Assembly (NCBI GenBank): GCA_947492475.1
Contig: CANLNM010000005.1
Coordinates: forward strand, 124,001 to 188,000
Length of the DNA: 64,000 nt
Reading direction: 5' to 3'
Origin: an uncultured Paracoccaceae bacterium
Lineage (GTDB): Bacteria > Pseudomonadota > Alphaproteobacteria > Rhodobacterales > Rhodobacteraceae
Below are positions 19,013-27,965 of the stretch, piece by piece. The notes under the pieces are model-generated. The model was not told where the DNA came from and made no database searches. It saw only the letters and a list, made by a program, of their open reading frames with translations. Every line of letters begins with the position of its first letter. Position 1 is the first letter of the stretch. Made by a program: the position numbers and the translations under genes.

Positions 19013-19962
19013 TGACCTAAGAAATCCGGCCCCGCCTGTCCCAGCAAATCATCCGCCAATTGACGCCCTAAATCTGCGCCATCTGCAACGGCACCGCTGA
19101 TCTGGCCGGACACTTTTTCTGATCCATTAAGGCGCAGGATTTCCCCCCGCAACGTGATCTGATCACCTGTGATCAAGGCCAGCCCACCGATGGGGGTTTC
19201 ACAGGAGCCGTCCAACGCCGCCAAAAACGCCCGTTCACATGTGATGCGTTGTGCGGTTTCATCGTGATGGATTGCCGCCAGCATCTGCGCTGCGCGATCA
19301 TCATCTGCGCGCCGTTCAATCCCAATCGCCCCCTGCGCAATCGCAGGCAACATATCGTCGACGTCAATCGACGCATGGGGCACATCCGACATGCCCAACC
19401 GGTTCAACCCGGCCTGCGCCAAAAACGTCGCCGTTGCCACGCCATCGTGCAATTTTTGCAACCGGGTTTGCACATTGCCGCGAAATTCCACCACGTTCAG
19501 GTCCGGGCGTTTGTTCAGCAATTGTGATTTGCGGCGCAAACTCGACGTGCCGACAATTGCGCCCTGCGGCAGATCAGCGATCCCCGCATATTTCAACGAC
19601 ACAAAGGCATCACGCACGTCTTCGCGCGGCAGGAACGTATCCAGAACCAACCCATCCGGCTGTTCCACGGGCATATCTTTGGACGAATGCACGGAAATAT
19701 CCACGCGCCCATCCAGCATCGCCTCTTCTATTTCTTTGGTAAACAGACCTTTGTTGCCAATTTCCTTGAGCGGGCGATCCGCATCAATCATCTGGCGATT
19801 GTCCCCTGTGGTTTTGATCACCACGATGTCAAACGCCTCTTGAGGTAAATCAAAGGCCGCCGCCAACAGGCTGCGGGTTTCATAGGCCTGTGCCAGCGCC
19901 AGCGGCGAACCACGTGTGCCGATTTTCAGCGGAGTGTCGGGGGTCGGTAAAATCAACGTCAT
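19009..19962 (-). CDS. hemC: Hydroxymethylbilane synthase (porphobilinogen deaminase)
   Basis: A 317-residue cytoplasmic enzyme that joins four porphobilinogens into hydroxymethylbilane in tetrapyrrole synthesis. Signature stretches: LKIGTRGSPLALAQA at the start, VHSSKDMPVEQPDG, GTSSLRRKSQL, EFRGNVQTRLQKL, and the cofactor-attachment Cys in LDGSCETPIGG (about residue 254). The ATG at 19962 has AAGGCAG upstream. It is divergent from hemE with a 90-bp gap and convergent with the MFS gene. Confidence 0.96.
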   Translation of the reverse strand: MTLILPTPDTPLKIGTRGSPLALAQAYETRSLLAAAFDLPQEAFDIVVIKTTGDNRQMIDADRPLKEIGNKGLFTKEIEEAMLDGRVDISVHSSKDMPVEQPDGLVLDTFLPREDVRDAFVSLKYAGIADLPQGAIVGTSSLRRKSQLLNKRPDLNVVEFRGNVQTRLQKLHDGVATATFLAQAGLNRLGMSDVPHASIDVDDMLPAIAQGAIGIERRADDDRAAQMLAAIHHDETAQRITCERAFLAALDGSCETPIGGLALITGDQITLRGEILRLNGSEKVSGQISGAVADGADLGRQLADDLLGQAGPDFLGH

Positions 19963-20052
19963 ACTGCCTTTTAGGCAGGCCCTGCGACAAGGACAATGGT
20001 TGACATCCCCTGCGACACTTGGGACCACCCCATTAGCCGAACCGGAGTTCCC
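19963..20052. promoter_or_regulatory. Divergent hemC/hemE promoter region
   Basis: This 90-bp gap must serve both heme genes. The octamer CCTGCGAC occurs twice as a direct repeat (about 19980 and 20009), followed by AAGG and ACTTGG. A TTGACA at 19999 is a possible -35 box towards hemE, but I cannot place a good -10. The repeat could bind a shared regulator. I looked for PpsR/CrtJ (TGT-N12-ACA) and FnrL (TTGAT-N4-ATCAA) sites and found none. Confidence 0.4.
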
Positions 20053-21108
20053 ATGTCTGAGAAATTGATCGCCCCCAAATCCGATAAACTGATCCTGCGC
20101 GCGCTTGCCGGGGAAACCTTGCCGACGCCCCCCATCTGGATGATGCGTCAGGCCGGGCGCTATTTGCCGGAATACCGTGCCACACGCGCCCAAGCCGGGG
20201 ATTTCCTGTCGCTGTGCTACAATTCAGAACTGGCCGCCGAAGTCACCTTGCAGCCGATCCGCCGCTACGGATTTGACGCATCAATCCTGTTTGCCGACAT
20301 CCTATTGCTGCCTCAGGCGTTGGGGGCGGATCTGTGGTTTGTCACCGGCGAAGGCCCGCGCCTGTCCACCACCACAACCGCGGATCAACTGGCCGCTCTG
20401 AACCCGTTTGATGCCATCCATGACCATCTGGCTCCGGTCTATGAAACCGTGCGCATCCTGTCGCGTGAATTGCCCCGCGAAACCACGTTGATCGGGTTTG
20501 CGGGCGCGCCATGGACCGTGGCCACCTATATGATCGCAGGTCGCGGCACCCCGGATCAGGGCCCGGCCCATGCCCTAAAGGCTGAAAACCGCGCCGTGTT
20601 CGAGGGGCTGATCGACCTGCTGACCGCATCGACCATCGAATATCTATCCGCGCAGGTTCAGGCCGGCGCCGAAGTCATCAAGATTTTCGACAGCTGGGCA
20701 GGATCACTACAAGGGGACGATTTTGAAAAATATGCCATTGAGCCGGCCCGCAAAATCACAGCAGAGCTGAAAAAACGCCACCCCGGCCTGCCGATCATCG
20801 CTTTTCCTCGTGGTGCGGGCGAACGTTACGTGGATATGCATGCCAAAATCGGTGCAGATTGCATGGCAATTGACAATGGCGTCAGCGCCGATTTTGCCGC
20901 CACATCCGTACAACCGGGGGGGTGCGTTCAGGGCAATATGCGCCCTGATCTATTGGTCACGGGTGGTCAGGAATTGATCGACGAAGCCCAAGCCATCACG
21001 CGCGCCTTTGCCAAAGGTCCCTATATTTTCAACCTAGGCCACGGGATCACACCCGACGCTGATCCCGAAAATGTTCAGATCATGATCGACGCGGTCCGCA
21101 GCGCCTAA
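20053..21108 (+). CDS. hemE: Uroporphyrinogen decarboxylase
   Basis: A 351-residue cytoplasmic enzyme that removes four carboxyl groups from uroporphyrinogen III to give coproporphyrinogen III. The signature [17 protein letters not shown] lies near the N-terminus, and [14 protein letters not shown] and the [16 protein letters not shown] end are present. The ATG at 20053 follows CGGAG. It lies between hemC (divergent) and hemF (convergent), so three steps of one pathway are neighbours. Full length for the family. Confidence 0.96.
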   Translation: MSEKLIAPKSDKLILRALAGETLPTPPIWMMRQAGRYLPEYRATRAQAGDFLSLCYNSELAAEVTLQPIRRYGFDASILFADILLLPQALGADLWFVTGEGPRLSTTTTADQLAALNPFDAIHDHLAPVYETVRILSRELPRETTLIGFAGAPWTVATYMIAGRGTPDQGPAHALKAENRAVFEGLIDLLTASTIEYLSAQVQAGAEVIKIFDSWAGSLQGDDFEKYAIEPARKITAELKKRHPGLPIIAFPRGAGERYVDMHAKIGADCMAIDNGVSADFAATSVQPGGCVQGNMRPDLLVTGGQELIDEAQAITRAFAKGPYIFNLGHGITPDADPENVQIMIDAVRSA

Positions 21109-21131
21109 TTATGGGATGGTGGGTGGGACGT

Positions 21132-21148
21132 CGTGGCCATCGGCCACG
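21132..21148. terminator. Hairpin between convergent hemE and hemF
   Basis: A perfect 7-bp stem CGTGGCC / GGCCACG with a 3-base loop lies in the 53-bp gap between the two stop codons. It could end transcription from both sides. There is no clear T-run. Confidence 0.4.
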
Positions 21149-21161
21149 CGTGTCACCTACA

Positions 21162-22067
21162 TCACACCCATTTCGCCATGGGCGGCAGCGACATCAATAC
21201 GGCATTGGCGTCATGTCCTGTGGCCAGACCAAATTTGGTTCCCCGATCATAGACCAGATTATATTCCGCATAGAGCCCGCGATGCACCAGCTGGGCATCT
21301 TTGTCCGCATCCGACCAAACCGTGTTACGCCGCCGTTCCGTTACCGGCAAAAACGCTGGTAAAAAAGCGCGGCCGATGTCTTGGGTCAGGGCAAAATCAG
21401 CCTCCCAGTTGCCGGTGTTGCGGTCATCCATGAATATCCCGCCAACACCACGCGCCCGGCCCCGGTGCGGAATGAAAAAATACTCATCCGCCCATGATTT
21501 CAACGCCGGATAGATATCTTCGCCATGTGGGTCACAATGGGATTTCTGAACCGCGTGGAAATGTGCAGTATCTTCGTCATATTCCAGACAAGGGTTCAGG
21601 TCTGACCCGCCGCCAAACCACCACGCAGACGGCGTCCAGAACATGCGGGTGTTCATATGCACCGCCGGACAATGGGGGTTTTGCATATGCGCCACCAGTG
21701 AAATCCCCGACGCCCAAAACCGCGGATCTTCGGCCACGCCGGGAACGCCGCGTGCGGCCATGGATTTTTGCGCCGCTTCCCCCAGCACGCCATGTACGGT
21801 GGACACGTTCACGCCGACCTTTTCAAAGACACGCCCGCCGCGCATCACCGACATCAGCCCGCCGCCCGCATCCGATCCGTCGTCGCTGGCGCGTTTGGTG
21901 TTGGTGACCTCAAACCGCCCCGCTGGCAGGGATGCTGTTGGGCCAGATGTCTGACTATCCTCCAATGCTTCGAACGCCGCGACGATCTGATCGCGCAAAT
22001 CGCGAAACCATTTGGACGCGCGGTCTTTTTCCGATTGCATAATATTGGCGTCAGGCGTCGTATTCAT
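21162..22067 (-). CDS. hemF: Oxygen-dependent coproporphyrinogen III oxidase
   Basis: A 301-residue enzyme that uses O2 to convert coproporphyrinogen III to protoporphyrinogen IX. Family stretches: HMQNPHCPAVHMNTRMF, WWFGGGSDLNPC, FFIPHRGRARGVGGIFMDD, EYNLVYDRGTKFGL, and the C-terminal VLMSLPPMAKW. The ATG at 22067 is chosen because GGGA is well spaced from it; an ATG 6 bp upstream (22073) is an alternative. The aerobic enzyme, rather than HemN, is what the window carries. Divergent from the lipoprotein gene. Confidence 0.95.
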   Translation of the reverse strand: MNTTPDANIMQSEKDRASKWFRDLRDQIVAAFEALEDSQTSGPTASLPAGRFEVTNTKRASDDGSDAGGGLMSVMRGGRVFEKVGVNVSTVHGVLGEAAQKSMAARGVPGVAEDPRFWASGISLVAHMQNPHCPAVHMNTRMFWTPSAWWFGGGSDLNPCLEYDEDTAHFHAVQKSHCDPHGEDIYPALKSWADEYFFIPHRGRARGVGGIFMDDRNTGNWEADFALTQDIGRAFLPAFLPVTERRRNTVWSDADKDAQLVHRGLYAEYNLVYDRGTKFGLATGHDANAVLMSLPPMAKWV

Positions 22068-22150
22068 CGTCATTTCCCGGTTTGTTATCGAATAACGCGA
22101 TAGCATCCTTTATCAATTGTCACCAGCACCCCCCGTTCAAAGGAAGTTTA

Positions 22151-22534
22151 ATGAAACGCGTTCTTTTCCTGCTGCCCCTGATCGTCGCCGCCTGTGCCAC
22201 GCCGCGAGAACAATGTATTTCCAGCGCCAATTCCGAAGTTCGCGTTCTAACGCGATTGGCCAATGTCACCCGTGGCAATGTGGAACGCGGCTATGGTATC
22301 GAAGAATACCAAGAATTCGTAGAGGTGCGCGTGGCCTGCAATGTGTTACAAGAAGACGGGACAATGCGCGCGACATTTTGCGATGAAACGCAGGTGCGCA
22401 ATCGTACCCGGCCTGTGACCATCAATCTGGCCGAGGAACGTGTCAAATTGCGGGATCTAGAAACGCGGCTGGCACAAGAACAACGTCGCGCCAATGCAGC
22501 GGTTCAGCAATGTGTGGCCATTCACCCTGAATAA
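22151..22534 (+). CDS. Small predicted lipoprotein, function unknown
   Basis: A 127-residue protein with a lipoprotein signal: MKRVLFLLPLIVAAC, lipobox VAAC with the lipidated Cys at residue 15. The mature part has four more cysteines (EQCISS, VACNV, TFCDE, QQCVA), which could form two disulfides in the periplasm, and a charged helix near the C-terminus (NLAEERVKLRDLETRLAQEQ). I do not recognise the family. The ATG at 22151 follows AGGAAG. Its stop is 4 bp from the convergent DUF454 gene. Confidence 0.75.
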   Translation: MKRVLFLLPLIVAACATPREQCISSANSEVRVLTRLANVTRGNVERGYGIEEYQEFVEVRVACNVLQEDGTMRATFCDETQVRNRTRPVTINLAEERVKLRDLETRLAQEQRRANAAVQQCVAIHPE

Positions 22535-22538
22535 CGTT

Positions 22539-22925
22539 CTAGGAATTGGGTCTGCTCAGCACAAATAATGCCGCTGATCCCATGCAGACTGCCTGAATGA
22601 TCAACACAAAACCGGGCAAACCCAGCGCGGCGCTGGTCACAAACGTGACCGCCATCAGCCCGGTAGCAATTGCTTTGTAGCGCGGGGCAATCGATCCGGA
22701 TTGTTCCCAGTCGCGGATCGGGTCGCCAAACATATGATGATCCAGCAACCATTGGCGCATGCGCGGCGATCCTTTGGCAAAGGCAAATGCCGCGAGGATC
22801 ATAAACGGCGTGGTAGGCAGCACCGGCAGCAGCACCCCAATCCCACCAAGGATCAGAGCAGCCCACCCGATCACCCACCAAATCGCACGGGTGGTTGCGC
22901 TGTGGCTATTTGGGGTTTCGCTCAT
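22539..22925 (-). CDS. DUF454/YbaN-family small membrane protein
   Basis: A 128-residue inner-membrane protein with the family stretch GGIGVLLPVLPTTPFMILAAFAFAKGSPRM, the YbaN (DUF454) hallmark, followed by two hydrophobic segments (ATGLMAVTFVTSAALGLPG, FVLIIQAVCMGSAALFVL). Family function is unknown. The ATG at 22925 follows CGGAGGCACA. It is divergent from the NnrU-like gene and convergent with the lipoprotein gene. Confidence 0.82.
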   Translation of the reverse strand: MSETPNSHSATTRAIWWVIGWAALILGGIGVLLPVLPTTPFMILAAFAFAKGSPRMRQWLLDHHMFGDPIRDWEQSGSIAPRYKAIATGLMAVTFVTSAALGLPGFVLIIQAVCMGSAALFVLSRPNS

Positions 22926-23016
22926 TGTGCCTCCGATGTGTCTGTCACATATAGGGTGGGATTGCGAAGGCGCAACAAATCCGTCAGCACAGGCACCAGA
23001 ATTCAGGAGGTTCAAA

Positions 23017-23679
23017 ATGGGTTGGGTTGAATTTATCGCAGCGTTTGGTGTGTTTTTCATCACGCATACTGTGCCGATCCGCCCCCCATTGCGCCCCAAA
23101 TTGGTACAAGTTCTGGGCCCGCGCGGATTCAGCCTGTTTTATTCCATTCTTTCCCTCAGTGTTTTGGTCTGGTTGATCATCGCCGCAGGGCGCGCACCCT
23201 TTGTTGAAATATGGCCCTATGCGCCATGGCAACGCGCGGTGCCGCAGATCGCGATGGCGGTGGTCTGTGTGGTTGTTGCGCTGGGCATGTCACAGCCCAA
23301 TCCGCTATCCTTTGGCGGGCGCCCTGGGATGTTTGACCCTGATAATCCGGGCATCGTACGCTGGGTGCGCCATCCTATTTTGGCGGCTCTGGCCCTTTGG
23401 TCGCTTGCTCATTTGGTGCCTAATGGCGATCTGGCCCATGTGATCCTGTTTGGCGTGTTTGCGACATTCGCCCTACTGGGTGGGCGGTTGATGGATCGTC
23501 GGAAACGTCGCGACTTGGGGGATCAATGGCAGATATTGGTCGACCAAATCGCAGCGACGCCGCTGGTCCCTACCTTTGGCACAGGGCGCTTTTTACTGCG
23601 GATCCTCATCGCAATAGGGCTATATCTGGCATTGATATTCATCCACCCCTTTTGGGGGATAGATGTGCGGTTTTTCTGA
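23017..23679 (+). CDS. NnrU-family membrane protein
   Basis: A 220-residue protein with about six hydrophobic segments. It matches the NnrU pattern: an early FFITHTVPIRPPLRPKLVQVLG, then the conserved FDPDNPGIVRWVRHPILAALALWSLAHLVPNGD. NnrU was named from nitrite/nitric-oxide reductase regulation in Rhodobacter and is related to methyltransferase-like membrane proteins; its biochemical role is unsettled. The ATG at 23017 follows a textbook AGGAGG. No denitrification gene is nearby. Confidence 0.85.
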   Translation: MGWVEFIAAFGVFFITHTVPIRPPLRPKLVQVLGPRGFSLFYSILSLSVLVWLIIAAGRAPFVEIWPYAPWQRAVPQIAMAVVCVVVALGMSQPNPLSFGGRPGMFDPDNPGIVRWVRHPILAALALWSLAHLVPNGDLAHVILFGVFATFALLGGRLMDRRKRRDLGDQWQILVDQIAATPLVPTFGTGRFLLRILIAIGLYLALIFIHPFWGIDVRFF

Positions 23680-23688
23680 AATTGCACC

Positions 23689-25026
23689 CTATAGGCGGGA
23701 CAAATAGGCGCGGTATTCCACTGCGGTCAGGATGCGGGTCAGTTGCGCAATTTCATCGCGCCGCACATCCGCATAGACCTTTTGATAGGCGGGTCCAAAA
23801 ATCTGTTTTGCCGCGTCTGACTGGGCAAATCGTTCCACCGCAGTCAACCAATCATGCCCCAGATTTTCTGCCGGTTTCGCATTTGTATCGTCCAATGGCA
23901 GCGGCACATCCGATTTGTTTTCAAGCCCAAAGAGCATGCCCCCCAAAATCGCCGCGAGGGCCAGATAAGGGTTCACATCCGCGCCGCAAATCCGGTGTTC
24001 CAACCGGGCGGCGGGGCCAGAAATTTCGGGCAGACGCACCCCCGCTTGGCGGTTGTCCAACCCCCAATTGGGGGCTGTGGGAGCAAAGGAGTTGGGCTGA
24101 AACCGTCGATAAGAATTCATATGCGGGGCAAAAATCGCCTGAAGATCCCGCATCGTATCCAATGTGCCACCAACCGCGTTTTTCAACCGGCCTGAAACAG
24201 GGCCACCGGCGTCGAAAATGTTATTACCGTCCTGATCCACAACGGAAATATGCGCATGCATGCCATTGCCGGGATCATCCGCATAAGGTTTGGCAATAAA
24301 CGTCGCCTCCATCCCATGTTTGGCGACCACTTGGCGCACCAATCGACGAAACAGCAAAGCGGTTTCCGCCGCCCGCTGCACGTCGCCCGTGTGGTGAAAA
24401 TTGATTTCGAATTGGCCGGGGCCAAATTCAGCAATCAACGTGTCAGTCGCCAGATTTTGCGCCGCAGAAGCAGACATGATTTCTGACAGGATCGCATCTT
24501 TGCGACTGAGAACCTCTAGGTCGAAATTCTGCGCCGATGGTGCGCGTTGCGGCGGGATGGGTGCATCATCCGGGCTGTCACGTTTCTGGAAAATGTAGAA
24601 TTCCAGTTCGGTGGCCACAATAGGCGTCCAGCCATGTGCCGCAAAGCGATCCAGCACGTTTTGCAGAACGCCCCGCGGTGAATAAGGGCTCAGCACCCCG
24701 TCCATATCGGACATTTCCACCAGAACCTGCGCTACATTGCCCTCGGCCCATGGCACCGGTGCCAGCGACCCCAAAACCGGTTTCAAAATACCGTCCGGGT
24801 CGCCCACAACAATGCCCATGCCGGTCTCTTCGACCTCTTGGCCCATAATGTTGGGCGCATAGGTCGACAATGGCAAACGCACCTGCCCTTTTTCCAGCTT
24901 TTCCCATGCGTCACCGGGCAGCCATTTGCCGCGCAAAATACTGTTTAGATCACACAGCATCAGTTCGATCCGGTCGGGAATGCCGTGGGTTTCGCAATAC
25001 AGGTTATATTCGTGGGTAAAGCTCAT
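23689..25026 (-). CDS. Glutamine-synthetase-like ligase, probable gamma-glutamylputrescine synthetase (first copy)
   Basis: A 445-residue member of the GS-I superfamily of the PuuA kind. It would use ATP to join glutamate to putrescine, the first step of the Puu pathway. Catalytic-fold stretches: ATELEFYIFQ, EFGPGQFEINFHHTGD, KPYADDPGNGMHAHIS, RFQPNSFAPTAPNWG and RLEHRICGADVNPYLALAAILGG. The adenylylation motif NLYDLP of housekeeping GS is absent. It overlaps the upstream permease gene by 4 bp, so uptake and ligation are co-translated. A paralogue lies at 29949. Confidence 0.85.
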   Translation of the reverse strand: MSFTHEYNLYCETHGIPDRIELMLCDLNSILRGKWLPGDAWEKLEKGQVRLPLSTYAPNIMGQEVEETGMGIVVGDPDGILKPVLGSLAPVPWAEGNVAQVLVEMSDMDGVLSPYSPRGVLQNVLDRFAAHGWTPIVATELEFYIFQKRDSPDDAPIPPQRAPSAQNFDLEVLSRKDAILSEIMSASAAQNLATDTLIAEFGPGQFEINFHHTGDVQRAAETALLFRRLVRQVVAKHGMEATFIAKPYADDPGNGMHAHISVVDQDGNNIFDAGGPVSGRLKNAVGGTLDTMRDLQAIFAPHMNSYRRFQPNSFAPTAPNWGLDNRQAGVRLPEISGPAARLEHRICGADVNPYLALAAILGGMLFGLENKSDVPLPLDDTNAKPAENLGHDWLTAVERFAQSDAAKQIFGPAYQKVYADVRRDEIAQLTRILTAVEYRAYLSRL

Positions 25027-25838
25027 TGCGCCTCTGCCATTTGTTCGTCGCGTTTGGCCTGAATGACCCTGCGTTTTGTTGTAATTGATGCCGCGATGAC
25101 CCCAATTGTGACCATGGAGATCAGGATTGTCGACAAGGCATTGATCTGAGGACTAACGCCCATTCGCACAGAGGACCAGATTTTCATCGGCAATGTTGTG
25201 GCAGATGGCCCCGATGTAAAGGACGCAATCACCAGATCATCCAGCGACAAAGTAAAGGCCAACAACCAGCCGGAAATCACGGCAGGGGCGATGATCGGCA
25301 ACGTCACCGATTTGAACGCGTCAAACGGGGTACAGCCCAGATCCAATGCCGCCTCTTCTAATGATTTGTCGAACGACACCAAACGTGATGACACCACAAC
25401 CGACACGTAACACATTGAAAACGTTACATGTGCCAGAACAATAGTGAACGTGCCGCGATCCAGACCAAGCGAAATGAACAACAGCATCAAGGACAGACCT
25501 GTGATCACTTCGGGCATCACCAATGGTGCATAGATCATGCCCGAAAACAGCGTGCGCCCCTTAAAACGCCCCCCCCGAACCAGAACTTGCGCCGCCATGG
25601 TCCCCAGAATTGTGGCAATGGTCGAGGATATAACGGCAACCTTTAGGGTCACCCAAGCCGCGTCTAAGAAGGCTTCGTTTTGAAACAATTCACCGTACCA
25701 TTTGGTCGAAAATCCCGCCCAAACAGTGACCAGCCGGCTTTCGTTGAACGAATAGATGATCAGGATCAGCATCGGCACGTATAAAAACGCAAATCCGATC
25801 GTCAGGGACACCGCGTTGAACCAGGTTAAACGTCTCAT
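25023..25838 (-). CDS. Polyamine ABC transporter permease (PotI/PotC-like)
   Basis: A 271-residue inner-membrane permease with six hydrophobic segments. The EAA loop reads EEAALDLGCTPFDAFKSVTLPIIAPAV, which docks on the ATPase. FNESRLVTVWAGFSTKWYGEL near residue 30-50 is typical of PotI/PotC. It overlaps the other permease gene and the PuuA-like gene by 4 bp each. Substrate is probably putrescine, from the operon context. Confidence 0.9.
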   Translation of the reverse strand: MRRLTWFNAVSLTIGFAFLYVPMLILIIYSFNESRLVTVWAGFSTKWYGELFQNEAFLDAAWVTLKVAVISSTIATILGTMAAQVLVRGGRFKGRTLFSGMIYAPLVMPEVITGLSLMLLFISLGLDRGTFTIVLAHVTFSMCYVSVVVSSRLVSFDKSLEEAALDLGCTPFDAFKSVTLPIIAPAVISGWLLAFTLSLDDLVIASFTSGPSATTLPMKIWSSVRMGVSPQINALSTILISMVTIGVIAASITTKRRVIQAKRDEQMAEAQ

Positions 25839-26728
25839 TTTTCGGCCTCCTGTTGTTTTTCCTGATTACGCTGAAACAGCACAATCGGAATGATCAGGAT
25901 CAGCAACAATATGACGGCGACCGTGCTGGCCACGGGCCAATCGCGGTTGTTAAAGAACTCTTCGAACAGGACTTTACCGATCATCAACGTGCGCGAGCCG
26001 CCCAATAATGATGGGATCACAAATTCGCCAAGCGCCGGAATAAAGACCAGAAAACACCCGGCGATCACCCCGGATTTAGACAGGGGTACGGTCACCAACC
26101 AGAACGCTTGGGCACGAGAACAGCCCAGATCTTCGGCGGCTTCTAACAGGGATGCATCCAGTTTTTCCAGCGTCGCATAAATCGGCAGGATCATGAATGG
26201 CAGATAGGTGTAAACGATGCCGATATAGACCGCGAAATTGGTGTTCAGCATTTTTAACGGCTCTGAAATGATCCCCGTCCACAGCAAAAACTGGTTTAAC
26301 ACGCCTTCGGTGCTGAGGATGCCCTGCCATGCATAGACCCGGATCAGAAAGCTGGTCCAGAACGGCAGGATGATCAGCATCATCAGGGTCGCGCGCCAAT
26401 GATCCGGCGCATTGGCCATCCCATAAGCAATTGGAAAACCGACCAAAAGCGTGAAAATCATCGACAAGGTCGCGATCTGCAAACTGGATAGGTAGGCCTT
26501 CCAATAGAGGTGATCGGTGGTCAAAAAGACATAATTTTCAAAGTCGATCTGCCCGAAAAAAGTGCGAAAACTGTCCCAGCTCATGCCATCCAGTTGCGGC
26601 GTATAAGGTGGAATAGAGATCGCGTAATCAGACAGCGAAATTTTGAAAACAATTCCAAACGGGATCAGGAACAATACCAACAACCACAAAAAGGGGATGC
26701 CAATTAAGAAGCGACGCGCGATTTTCAT
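25835..26728 (-). CDS. Polyamine ABC transporter permease (PotH/PotB-like)
   Basis: A 297-residue permease with six hydrophobic segments. The EAA loop reads EAAEDLGCSRAQAFWLVTVPLSKSGVIAG, and NTNFAVYIGIVYTYLPFMILPIY and LRVYAW-like RVYAWQGILS match PotH. It lies 10 bp after the ATPase gene and overlaps the second permease by 4 bp. It forms a heterodimeric channel with that protein. Confidence 0.9.
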   Translation of the reverse strand: MKIARRFLIGIPFLWLLVLFLIPFGIVFKISLSDYAISIPPYTPQLDGMSWDSFRTFFGQIDFENYVFLTTDHLYWKAYLSSLQIATLSMIFTLLVGFPIAYGMANAPDHWRATLMMLIILPFWTSFLIRVYAWQGILSTEGVLNQFLLWTGIISEPLKMLNTNFAVYIGIVYTYLPFMILPIYATLEKLDASLLEAAEDLGCSRAQAFWLVTVPLSKSGVIAGCFLVFIPALGEFVIPSLLGGSRTLMIGKVLFEEFFNNRDWPVASTVAVILLLILIIPIVLFQRNQEKQQEAEK

Positions 26729-26738
26729 GGCTTGTCCC

Positions 26739-27890
26739 TCATGCTGTTAACACGATGCCAGCCGTGTCCGTCCATGACAGAAACACATCGTCATGCCATG
26801 TGAATTCACGTCGACTGACCCGCCGATTGTTGGCGGCTTGGGCTTTGATGGTTTGGCCGTTTTCCAGTTGCACCACATAGGTCGACAGATTGCCCAAATA
26901 GGCGATGTCCAGGACTTTTCCCTGCACAACATTGTTGCGATCACTGGGACGGGATTTTGAAATCGCGACCTTTTCTGGACGGATCGCAAACGTGGCGCGC
27001 GCGCCCTGCCCGATCCCCCCCAAGGCGGTCCCGCAAATGCTGGGCTGACCTTCGGCCCAAGCGATCGTCGCGCTGTCATCGCCAATTTTGTCTACATTGC
27101 CTTCGATCAGGTTCACCTCGCCGATGAAATCAGCGACATAGACTGAGTTGGGTGTTTCATAGATGCTTTGCGGGGTGTCCACCTGTACCAATCGCCCATG
27201 ATCCATCACCGCAACCCGAGACGCGACTGTCATCGCCTCTTCTTGGTCATGGGTCACGATCACAAAGGTGGTGCCGGTACGTTCCTGGATGTCCATCAGT
27301 TCAAACTGGGTTTCCTGACGCAGCTTTTTGTCCAACGCCCCCAAAGGTTCGTCCAACAGCAAGAGTTTCGGCGCCTTGGCCAAGGACCGCGCCAAGGCAA
27401 CCCGCTGGCGTTGCCCCCCGGAAATCTGATGAGGTTTGCGTTTGGCAAACTTCCCCAATTGCACCAGACGCAGCATTTCTTCGACGCGATCACCGATCTG
27501 ATCTTTGGGCATGTCAGACCGGTGCAGCCCAAAGGCGATATTGTCCCAGATGTTCAGATGCGGGAACAAAGCATAGGATTGAAACATCATATTCACCGCC
27601 CGTTTGTTGGGCGCAATCCCAGCCATATTCTGACCGTCAATTGTAATGGTGCCTTCTGTCGCTGTTTCAAACCCCGCCAGAATCCGCATCAACGTGGTTT
27701 TCCCGCATCCCGATGGCCCCAACAGCGCAAAGAATTCCTTGGGATAAATCGACAGATCGATATGGTCGATGGCGGTGAACGTTCCGAACCGCTTGGTGAC
27801 GTTGTCAAATCGGATCAGGGGTTCGGCCTGAACATCATTCCATGGTTCAAATTCCGACACAAGTTCGGCCGGGGCAATGGACGTCGTCAT
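26739..27890 (-). CDS. Polyamine ABC transporter ATP-binding protein (PotG/PotA-like)
   Basis: A 383-residue ATPase. Walker A GPSGCGKTTLMRI, Q-loop VNMMFQSYALFPH, signature ISGGQRQRVALARSLAKAPK and Walker B LLLLDEPLGALDKKLR are present, followed by the C-terminal TOBE regulatory domain (about residues 290-380, with RPEKVAIS). The N-terminal 25 residues before the ATPase fold are a usual PotG feature. It lies downstream of the binding-protein gene across a 12-bp-stem hairpin. Confidence 0.93.
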   Translation of the reverse strand: MTTSIAPAELVSEFEPWNDVQAEPLIRFDNVTKRFGTFTAIDHIDLSIYPKEFFALLGPSGCGKTTLMRILAGFETATEGTITIDGQNMAGIAPNKRAVNMMFQSYALFPHLNIWDNIAFGLHRSDMPKDQIGDRVEEMLRLVQLGKFAKRKPHQISGGQRQRVALARSLAKAPKLLLLDEPLGALDKKLRQETQFELMDIQERTGTTFVIVTHDQEEAMTVASRVAVMDHGRLVQVDTPQSIYETPNSVYVADFIGEVNLIEGNVDKIGDDSATIAWAEGQPSICGTALGGIGQGARATFAIRPEKVAISKSRPSDRNNVVQGKVLDIAYLGNLSTYVVQLENGQTIKAQAANNRRVSRREFTWHDDVFLSWTDTAGIVLTA

Positions 27891-27923
27891 AAAGCTGTCC
27901 TTTGATGTGGGGCAATGTGGGGG

Positions 27924-27955
27924 CCAGCAACCGGTCGAAAACCACCGGTTGCTGG
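27924..27955 (-). promoter_or_regulatory. Strong intercistronic hairpin between the binding-protein and ATPase genes of the pot-like operon
   Basis: A perfect 12-bp stem (CCAGCAACCGGT / ACCGGTTGCTGG) encloses an 8-base loop, starting 10 bp past the binding-protein stop. There is no T-run, so it more likely stabilises the binding-protein mRNA, or partly ends transcription, than stops it fully. Confidence 0.6.
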
Positions 27956-27965
27956 GTCTGTCGGA

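Noticed and set aside
19963-22150. FnrL or PpsR/CrtJ sites upstream of hemC, hemE and hemF
   Set aside because: No TTGAT-N4-ATCAA or TGT-N12-ACA pattern found in the short gaps.
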